DNA of 49,763 bases from Bacillota bacterium. GTDB lineage: Bacteria; Vulcanimicrobiota; JAJTBE01. Below are positions 43,823 through 49,763 of the stretch, one piece after another (position 1 is the stretch's first letter; every line of letters starts with the position of its first letter). Both the position numbers and the translations under genes were made by a program. The DNA lies in assembly GCA_021287065.1 (NCBI GenBank), contig JAJTBE010000221.1:1-49763 (forward strand). The letters run 5' to 3'. Under the pieces are notes generated by a model that was not told where the DNA came from, did no database searches, and was given only the letters and a program-made list of their open reading frames with translations.

Positions 43823-44079
43823 CATCAACCGTTTGCCCGGCTCCCGGAGAAAACTTTTTGAAAAAAGTTTCCTCCGGACCTCCATCCCAAAACTTTAGAA
43901 TCGGGGGACCGACCGGGGACCGTGGGGTAATTGGGAGACCGATCGGGGGGTTAGGAGACCGTCAGAGGAGACCACGCTTTTTTGGAAAAGCGAGGTCTCC
44001 TCCGAACCTCCTCCCTTGAAAAACAAGAGTTTGGGTTGGGGAATTTGACTGAATTTTACTAATTCATTGGCATTGGGGA
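43823..44079 (+). repeat. Dispersed module A, copy 5
   Basis: The left terminal repeat is replaced by module B. From CCGTTTGCCCGGCTCCCGGAG onward it carries hairpin 1 (short subtype like copy 1), two tandem units (GACCGACCGGGG and GACCGATCGGGG), hairpin 2 with GAGGAGACC/GGTCTCCTC arms, and a clean right end TAATTCATTGGCATTGGGG (44060-44078). Confidence 0.88.
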
Positions 44080-44164
44080 TGAGCCAATGCTCTTCTCATT
44101 TATCAAACATTTATTTACTGATTATGGTTTCATATTATGCATTTTCTATAGCGAAAAAATAAAA

Positions 44165-44226
44165 CAGCGCAGTCTTCAACTCCGTCCGTTGGATTTTCCA
44201 CACGGACAGGATTGAAAACTGCGCTG
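44165..44226 (-). terminator. Terminator after the transketolase genes
   Basis: CAGCGCAGT (44165-44173) pairs with ACTGCGCTG (44218-44226). An inner stem GTCCGT/ACGGAC lies in between. On the minus strand the structure is followed by TTTTATTTTTTCG. It is 25 bp beyond the stop of the gene ending at 44251. Confidence 0.85.
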
Positions 44227-44250
44227 ATAATATTCTTTTTGGTTATCAGC

Positions 44251-45225
44251 TTAGGCTTTTTTCATTGCCACTGCTTCCTTAACAGCTTTTTTAATGTCTT
44301 TCCATGTGATGTGGAAAGCTTCGAAAAGCTCCCAGGGTTCTCCTGATTCGCCGAATCTGTCACTGATGCCCACCATTTTCATCGGGACAGGCTGATTCTG
44401 GCAGACTACTTCAGCCACTGCACTGCCGAAGCCTGCTGCAAGCTGGTGTTCTTCTGCTGTTACAACGCATCCGCAATCTTTTGCAGCTGCAATAATAGCT
44501 TCTTTATCAATGGGTTTAATAGTGTGGATGTTGACCACACGGCATTTTATGCCTTCTTCTTCTTCCAGTTCCTTTGCTGCATCCAGAGCTTCGCCTACCA
44601 TAAATCCGCAGGCAATGATGGCGCAGTCTGAACCTTCACGCATTACATTGGCTTTGCCCACTACAAAGGGATCTTCGTCAGTAGTGAGAATCGGCACGCC
44701 TTCCCTTCCAAAGCGGAGGTAAACGGGTCCTTTGATCTCTTTTGCTGATGCCATTGTCGCTTTATAAGCTTCTTTGGTATCGCAGGGGACGATAACTGTC
44801 ATATTGGGGAGAACTCTCATAAGAGCCAGCTCTTCCAGAGCCTGATGGGTTGCTCCGTCGGGTCCTACTGAGATTCCGCCGTGCATTCCGCCGATTTTTA
44901 CATTGAATTCGCCGTAGCAGATTGTGGTGCGGATCTGATCCCATGCTCTTCCTGCTACAAAAACACCGTAAGTGCAGGCGAAGGGAATTTTGCCCATTTT
45001 GGCAAATCCAGCTGCTGTTGAAAGCATATCCTGTTCGGCGATTCCCATATCGAAGAATCTTTCAGGATAAACATCGGCAAAGTTCTTGGTAAGGGTTGAT
45101 TTTGCGAGGTCGGCATCCATAACGACTACATTGGGGTCTTCTTTTCCAAGCTCGACAAGGGCTTTGGCGAAGCCGAATCTGGTGGCTTCGAGTTTTTTGT
45201 CTTTCATTTTTTCAGCCATTAACAT
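44251..45225 (-). CDS. Transketolase, C-terminal subunit
   Basis: This 324-residue protein corresponds to the pyrimidine-binding and C-terminal domains of transketolase, made here as a separate chain. Markers are VVMDADLAKSTLTKNFADVYPERFFDMGIAEQDML (conserved glutamate for TPP activation), FACTYGVFVAGRAWDQIR, and a C-terminal EEHQLAAGFGSAVAEV. GGAGG lies ten bases before ATG 45225; a second in-frame Met follows two codons later. It works with the N-terminal subunit encoded 33 bp upstream in the non-oxidative pentose phosphate pathway. DXS-like or other two-chain TPP enzymes are less likely. Confidence 0.92.
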   Translation of the reverse strand: MLMAEKMKDKKLEATRFGFAKALVELGKEDPNVVVMDADLAKSTLTKNFADVYPERFFDMGIAEQDMLSTAAGFAKMGKIPFACTYGVFVAGRAWDQIRTTICYGEFNVKIGGMHGGISVGPDGATHQALEELALMRVLPNMTVIVPCDTKEAYKATMASAKEIKGPVYLRFGREGVPILTTDEDPFVVGKANVMREGSDCAIIACGFMVGEALDAAKELEEEEGIKCRVVNIHTIKPIDKEAIIAAAKDCGCVVTAEEHQLAAGFGSAVAEVVCQNQPVPMKMVGISDRFGESGEPWELFEAFHITWKDIKKAVKEAVAMKKA

Positions 45226-45258
45226 AATGGGGTTTCCTCCTTAAAATTCGTAAGCGCA

Positions 45259-46110
45259 TTAATTCCAGGGCTTGAAGACGCTGCAGGCGCCGTCGAGCTG
45301 GCTGAGAGCCTGTTCGAGCTGCTCAGGGCTGGGTGTTTTTCCGTGCCACAGATCCACATCTTCCATAAAGGACACGCCTTTGCCCTTTGTGGTGTGTGCA
45401 ATGATTACGGAAGGTTTGCGCTTCATCTGGGAGGCATGATCCAAAGCTCTTATCACTGATGTAATGTCGTTTCCGTCACATTCGTGAACATGCCAGTTAA
45501 ATGAAAGCCATTTTTCAACAAGGGGGTGTATTCCCATAACCTCTTCCACATATCCGTCGATTTCGAGGTTGTTATAGTCAACTATTGCGCATACATTATC
45601 CAGTCCGTAATGGGCTGAAGTCATGGCTGCTTCCCAAATCTGTCCTTCCTGAAGTTCTCCGTCTCCGAGGAGGCAGTAAACTCTGTTGGGTTTTTTATCC
45701 AGTTTGAGGGCGAGCGCCATTCCGTTGGCTACTGAAAGTCCCTGTCCCAGCGAACCGCTTGAGGTTTCCAGTCCGGGGAGTTTGAGCCAGTGGGGATGTC
45801 CCTGAAGTCTGCTTCCGAATTTGCGGAGAGTTTTAAGCTCTTCTCTGGGGAAATATCCTGAATGTGCCAGTGCTGTATAGAGTGCCGGGCAGACATGACC
45901 TTTTGAAAGGATAAAATAATCTCTTCCGTCCCAGTCAGGATTCATGGGATTATGTTTCATTTTGTAAAAATAGAGGGCGGTGAGGATTTCCACTGATGAA
46001 AGTGAGCCGCCGGAGTGTCCGGATTTAGCTTCTTTGAGCATCATCAGGATGTCGCCGCGGATGTCACAGCTCTTTTGTTCGAGAGCTTCCACAAAAGCTT
46101 TGGAATACAT
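45259..46110 (-). CDS. Transketolase, N-terminal subunit
   Basis: The start at 46110 is chosen because AAGGGG lies seven bases upstream; a frame extending to 46167 adds 19 residues without a site. The 283-residue TPP-binding half has KSGHSGGSLSSVEIL, SKGHVCPALYTAL, ETSSGSLGQGLSVANGMALA and the metal/TPP motif GDGELQEGQIWEAAM ending at VDYNN. Split transketolases like this are common in archaea, Firmicutes and many uncultured phyla. It is 93 bp after preA and apparently in the same operon. Confidence 0.93.
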   Translation of the reverse strand: MYSKAFVEALEQKSCDIRGDILMMLKEAKSGHSGGSLSSVEILTALYFYKMKHNPMNPDWDGRDYFILSKGHVCPALYTALAHSGYFPREELKTLRKFGSRLQGHPHWLKLPGLETSSGSLGQGLSVANGMALALKLDKKPNRVYCLLGDGELQEGQIWEAAMTSAHYGLDNVCAIVDYNNLEIDGYVEEVMGIHPLVEKWLSFNWHVHECDGNDITSVIRALDHASQMKRKPSVIIAHTTKGKGVSFMEDVDLWHGKTPSPEQLEQALSQLDGACSVFKPWN

Positions 46111-46203
46111 AGTTCGACCCCTTATCAAAGAAAGATTTGAAATAAGATTAAAAGACAGGGGATCCATTGATAAGATACCCCTGTCTGTATGATTGCTATT
46201 TTA

Positions 46204-47421
46204 TCAGGCGTAAACTTTTTCCTGCGGGAGGAATTTTTTAATACTGAGTGCTCCTACGGGGCAAACAGTGGGGCAGAAACCGCAGCCCACACATTTTTCA
46301 GTGTTGACTGTAACTGTGCGGTTTTCACCGATTTCTATCGCCTGGTGTCCGCCGTCGTAGCAGGCTATGTGGCAGACATCGCATTTTACGCAGGTTTCCT
46401 GATCAACAAAGGCTCTGACATGGTAATCTCTGTTGAGTTCAGCATGCTGTTTGATCTGAGGAAGTCCTTTGCCTACCAGTTCCTGTACGCTTGAGAGTCC
46501 TTTGGATTCCAGATAGTTTGAGAGACCTTCGCAAAGGTCGTCGATGATGCGGAAGCCCATTGCCATGGCTGCTGTGCACGACTGAACAGTCTGAGCGCCG
46601 GCAAGAAGGAATTCCACTGCATCTCTCCAGTCCCAAAGTCCGCCCACTGCGGTGATGGGGATACCCACTTTGGAGGCAATTTCCGCAACGCATTTGAGGG
46701 CTACGGGTTTGATTGCCGGTCCGGAGTATCCGCCGTATGTGGAGTATCCGTCAACTTCAGGGTAGGGAACCCAGGTGTCAAGATTGAAACCGAGGAGGCC
46801 CTTTACTGTGTTGATGGCGCAAACTCCATCAGCGCCTGAATCCTGAACGGCTTTGGCGATTACCGTAATATCAGTAACCTGAGGGGTTAATTTGATAATA
46901 ACGGGGACTCTTTTTGCCGCTTCCTTGACCCAGCGGGCTGTGCGCTCTGTGAGTTCAGCATTCTGACCCACTGCGCTGCCCATGCCTCTGTCAGGCATTC
47001 CGTGGGGGCAGGAGAAGCTGCATTCGATCATGTCAACGCCGGCTTCTTCAAGACGGGTTACCAGATCCTGCCAGTCTTCTTTTTTCGAAGCCATTATGCT
47101 GGCTATAAGAACATTATTGGGGAATTCTTTTTTGATTTTGGTGATTTCGGGAAGCCACTCGTCAACTTTATGTTCTGAGATAAGGTCGATGTTTTTGAGT
47201 CCCATTGAGGTTTGTCCCTTGTGGGGAATGCCTGCCATCATCGGGTAAACAAGGCTTACCGGTTCACTTTTCACCGACAGGGTTTTTATAATAGCTCCGC
47301 CCCAGCCAGCCTGAAAACCCCTGCGTATCATATCGGGGTTATCGGTGGGAGGCGCAGCGGCGAGTACGTATGGGTTGGGGAATTTTACCCCACAGAATTC
47401 TATACCAAGGTCAACTCCCAT
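46204..47421 (-). CDS. preA: Dihydropyrimidine dehydrogenase-type protein, PreA-like
   Basis: The start at 47421 has AAGGAGG six bases upstream. About 405 residues: a TIM-barrel FMN domain like dihydroorotate dehydrogenase (LAAAPPTDNPDMIRRGFQAGWGGAIIKT, IECSFSCPHGMPDRGMG with the active-site cysteine, AVGGLWDWRDAVEFLLAGA), then a C-terminal ferredoxin domain with two 4Fe-4S motifs (CVKCDVCHIACYDG and CVGCGFCPTVCPVG). PreA with PreT forms an NADH-dependent dihydropyrimidine dehydrogenase in E. coli. Gene order preT-preA supports that pair, though other substrates are possible. Confidence 0.9.
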   Translation of the reverse strand: MGVDLGIEFCGVKFPNPYVLAAAPPTDNPDMIRRGFQAGWGGAIIKTLSVKSEPVSLVYPMMAGIPHKGQTSMGLKNIDLISEHKVDEWLPEITKIKKEFPNNVLIASIMASKKEDWQDLVTRLEEAGVDMIECSFSCPHGMPDRGMGSAVGQNAELTERTARWVKEAAKRVPVIIKLTPQVTDITVIAKAVQDSGADGVCAINTVKGLLGFNLDTWVPYPEVDGYSTYGGYSGPAIKPVALKCVAEIASKVGIPITAVGGLWDWRDAVEFLLAGAQTVQSCTAAMAMGFRIIDDLCEGLSNYLESKGLSSVQELVGKGLPQIKQHAELNRDYHVRAFVDQETCVKCDVCHIACYDGGHQAIEIGENRTVTVNTEKCVGCGFCPTVCPVGALSIKKFLPQEKVYA

Positions 47422-47519
47422 GTTTTTCCTCCTTAGAATTATGCAGCTCAACCGGCGAAAAGGGCTGGTTGGCTTGCTGCGTAAAAATCGAATCGAACGG
47501 TTATTTCGCCGGTTCCTGT

Positions 47520-49094
47520 TTATGACTCAACTGTTTCTTCAGGTTTTTCTTCCTGTGCCTGTTCGGGCAGTTCAGCCGGAGTTTCCGGTTCGGCTTCGGG
47601 AGCCTGCGGAGCTTCTTCTGCAGCTTCTTCCACATCGGGAGCTTCAGCCGGGGGCATTTCAGCTTCCGGTTCTACTGCTGCTTCTGCAGGTGTTTCAGCC
47701 GGAGTTTCCACAGGTGCTTCCACCGGAGCTTCAACTACCTGATTTACAACCGGTTCCTCTGCTTCATTCAGTGATTCTTCTGATGAAGCTTTGGCTGCGA
47801 GAAATCTCATGATGCCTGCCGCAGCTTTCTTGCCTTCTGCCACAGCCTCAACCACTGTTGCGCCCATGTTGACAACATCACCGCCGGAGAAAACGCCGGG
47901 GATTGATGTTTCGCAGGTTTCGGGATCGACCTTCAGGAATTTGCCTTTTATGTATTTTGCATTGGGCAGAATTTTCTTCAGGAGGCCTGAAGGCTCTGTG
48001 CCGGTGGCAAAAATGACATTGTTGGCTGCAATGCGGAATTCCGAGCCTTTGATTTCAACAGGTGTTCTTCTTCCTGATTCATCGGCTTTGTCGAGTTTTA
48101 CAACTACGCATTCAACAGCTCTGAGAACTCCGTTTTCATCTCCGATGAATTTTACGGGCTGAGCCAGAGTTCTGAAAACAACTCCCTCTTCGAGCGCTTC
48201 TTCGATTTCGACTTTGTCGGCAGGGAGTTCAACAAATGAACGGCGGTAAAGGAGGGTTGATTCCTCTGCGCCGAGGCGGATTGCCGAGCGTGCGCAGTCC
48301 ATAGCGGTGTCTCCGCCGCCGATGGTTACCACTTTTCTGCCTACTTCCGGCGGATCGCCTGAGCCGATTCTGTTGAGGAAATCGAGTCCCATATATACGC
48401 CTTTGAGATCCATTCCGGGAATATCGGGGCGGCTTGTTTTTGTAAGGCCCACACCGATAAATACTGCTTCGAATCCCATATCAAAAAGTTCTGTTACATC
48501 ACGGTTTACGGGGGTGGATGTTTTGATTTCGACGCCTTCAGCTTCGATTTTTTCCACTTCAGTGCTTGTTACTTCGTGGGGGCAGCGGTATTGGGGTACA
48601 CCGAACGCAACCATTCCGCCTGCTTTACTCTTTGATTCGAATACGGTTACATTATAGCCGTTGCGGGCGAGTTCGGATGCGCAGGCAAGTCCTGCAGGAC
48701 CTGAGCCGACTACAGCGATCTTTTTGCCATTTTTCTCAACGGGCTGTCTTCTGAAGCCTCCATTGTCAACGGCGAATCTCTGCAGCATGGAAATCTGAAC
48801 GGGTTTGCCCATTTTGCCCATTATGCATTTTGATTCACAAAGTCTATCCACCGGACACACACGGCCGCACACCGATCCGAATGGATTTGAATCATTGATA
48901 AGACGGGCTGCACGCTTTACATTATTTGTTTTTATTGACTGAATAAAATGAGGAATGTCAATATTTACGGGGCAGCCTGTTCTGCAGGGGGCGTCATAGC
49001 AATACAGGCAGCGGTTTGCCTCAACAACTGCCTGCTGGGGCTTGAAATTTGGGCGAAGCTCCTGAAAATCGAGCTTGCTGTTATCTTGTACCAA
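47520..49094 (-). CDS. preT: NAD(P)H oxidoreductase, PreT/GltD-like, with acidic C-terminal tail
   Basis: TTG 49094 is preferred because AGGAAAGG lies about ten bases upstream; a TTG at 49139 has no site. About 524 residues. The N-terminal part has CLYCYDAPCRTGCPVNIDIP and SVCGRVCPVDRLCESKC (two 4Fe-4S clusters). An FAD site follows (VVGSGPAGLACASELARNGYNVTVFE), then the NAD(P) site (VVTIGGGDTAMDCARSAIRLGA) and FATGTEPSG/GVFSGGDVVNMGATVVEAVAEGKKAA. The last 95 residues or so are an unusual tail of Glu, Pro, Ala and Val repeats (VEAPVEAPVETPAETPAEAA), absent in E. coli PreT. It would feed electrons to PreA, encoded 98 bp downstream. Confidence 0.88.
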   Translation of the reverse strand: MVQDNSKLDFQELRPNFKPQQAVVEANRCLYCYDAPCRTGCPVNIDIPHFIQSIKTNNVKRAARLINDSNPFGSVCGRVCPVDRLCESKCIMGKMGKPVQISMLQRFAVDNGGFRRQPVEKNGKKIAVVGSGPAGLACASELARNGYNVTVFESKSKAGGMVAFGVPQYRCPHEVTSTEVEKIEAEGVEIKTSTPVNRDVTELFDMGFEAVFIGVGLTKTSRPDIPGMDLKGVYMGLDFLNRIGSGDPPEVGRKVVTIGGGDTAMDCARSAIRLGAEESTLLYRRSFVELPADKVEIEEALEEGVVFRTLAQPVKFIGDENGVLRAVECVVVKLDKADESGRRTPVEIKGSEFRIAANNVIFATGTEPSGLLKKILPNAKYIKGKFLKVDPETCETSIPGVFSGGDVVNMGATVVEAVAEGKKAAAGIMRFLAAKASSEESLNEAEEPVVNQVVEAPVEAPVETPAETPAEAAVEPEAEMPPAEAPDVEEAAEEAPQAPEAEPETPAELPEQAQEEKPEETVES

Positions 49095-49291
49095 AATACC
49101 ACATCCTTTCCTCCCCGGACCGGAAAATAGTGATCCCAAACACCGGGGACATCATAAATATATTTACAAAAAAATATACTGTCTCATTTCGACTCTTTTT
49201 TTTTCGTGTAACAAGCGCAATATCCTCCAAACCTTTGGCTAATAAGGATTGAAGATTAAGTTTTTTTAATATAGAATGGTAAGGGGGAATT

Positions 49292-49615
49292 ATCCCCAAT
49301 GCCACTGAATTAAGGCATGGATTTATCTGAACGCTCACGAGTATTGGGGCGGTTTACCCAACTCCCGGAGAAAACTTTTTGAAAAAAGTTTCCTCGCGCC
49401 CACCCTGCTGGCAGGCACCAGCCATCCCAAAACTTTTGGAATTGGGGGACCGACCGGGGGAATTTGGACCGACGGGGGGGGACCGACCATGGGGTTAGGA
49501 CCCTCAGAGGGAACCACGCTTTTTTTGAAAAGCGGGGTCTACTCCGAACCTCCCTCCTTGAAAAACAGGAGTATGGGATTAGGGTTTTAAGTGAATTTTA
49601 CTGATTCAGCGGCAT
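49292..49615 (+). repeat. Dispersed module A, copy 6
   Basis: This is a complete long-subtype copy. The left end ATCCCCAATGCCACTGAATTA (49292-49312, given as two runs: ATCCCCAATGCC then ACTGAATTA) is the best-kept left terminal repeat. The right end (ACTGATTCAGCGGCATTG) is slightly changed. It has hairpin 1, three GACCGAC units and a decayed hairpin 2 (CGCTTTTTTTGAAAAGCG, with outer arms no longer fully paired). Module B follows. Confidence 0.88.
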
Positions 49616-49763
49616 TGCGCCTGCCCCGTGTCCCATAAATCACCCTGAACCTCCGGCAACCCTAATAACGGTAAACATTCAACAGGGATCGTAGGAGGGG
49701 TTTGCAACCCCGACGCGAACCCGCAGGTTCGCACACAAGCAAGCCCGCAGCGGTAAACAACCT
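49616..49763 (+). repeat. Module B, copy 2 (reaches window end)
   Basis: Hairpin one is GGGGTT/AACCCC within 49697-49711 and hairpin two is GCGAACC (49715-49721) with GGTTCGC (49726-49732). The sequence ends at the same point where module A copy 5 starts after module B copy 1, so another module A may begin just past the window. Confidence 0.88.

Noticed and set aside
45259-46110. Reading the transketolase halves as one frameshifted gene
   Set aside because: Each half has its own Shine-Dalgarno sequence and start, with a 33-bp spacer, matching known two-chain transketolases.

Overview
This is a bacterial chromosome segment of moderate GC (roughly the mid-40s by eye), dense with genes and with short spacers inside operons. 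Features pointing to a diderm-type, anaerobic or microaerophilic bacterium are Mpl (recycling of diaminopimelate murein peptides), SelA/SelB (selenocysteine insertion), an Isf-like iron-sulfur flavoprotein, and PreT/PreA ferredoxin-like oxidoreductases. Several large proteins are unusual: TPR proteins with internal membrane segments, a DUF5693 protein, giant prepilins, a two-domain FGE-like lipoprotein and a TPR/twin-degenerate-GGDEF protein. Together these resemble uncultured phyla such as Riflebacteria or Wallbacteria. That placement is inference from style only; no rRNA or tRNA is present to test it.

Layout. 1-273: end of a CRISPR array with four repeats and no cas genes; the leader side is probably to the right. 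361-1344: non-coding and filled with degraded dispersed repeats. 1345-8512 (+): a run of MFS transporter, methyltransferase, VWA protein, selA, selB and a small secreted protein, closed by a strong terminator. 8601-9619: non-coding repeat island. 9620-11499 (-): radical SAM/SPASM enzyme with an iron-sulfur flavoprotein. 11977-15542: mpl (-), a Tat-type metallophosphoesterase (+) and galT (+). 15526-20391 (-): DUF5693 membrane protein, TPR protein and a small protein. 20558-23051: a zinc-ribbon protein (+) converging on a RimK-like ATP-grasp enzyme (-). 23241-26902 (+): an operon of three prepilin-like proteins. 26972-29622 (-): rplS, two type I signal peptidases and rbgA behind a clear promoter. 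29854-32712 (-): an exported protein and a lipoprotein with two FGE-sulfatase domains. 32761-33582 (+): polysaccharide deacetylase. 33592-38220 (-): small membrane protein, AddB-like nuclease and a hypothetical protein. 38424-42041 (+): the TPR/twin-GGDEF protein. 42056-43405 (-): lipoylated acyltransferase E2. 43406-44250: repeat island. 44251-49094 (-): preT, preA and a split transketolase. 49095-49763: another repeat island running off the window.

The most unusual content is in the non-coding islands. A roughly 300-bp element (called module A here) occurs six times, always in the same orientation. It has imperfect terminal inverted repeats of about 20 bp, two internal hairpins (one with compensatory base changes) and a variable tandem block of GGACCGACCGG units. 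A second element (module B) carries two REP-like hairpins, one with compensated stem changes, and forms composites with A. These look like non-autonomous, MITE/REP-type elements; no transposase for them lies in the window.

Functional links. SelA and SelB would act together to decode UGA as selenocysteine, but no selC, selD or obvious selenoprotein was seen here. The two signal peptidases sit next to a chromosome rich in exported proteins. PreT/PreA and the split transketolase appear to form one transcription unit.
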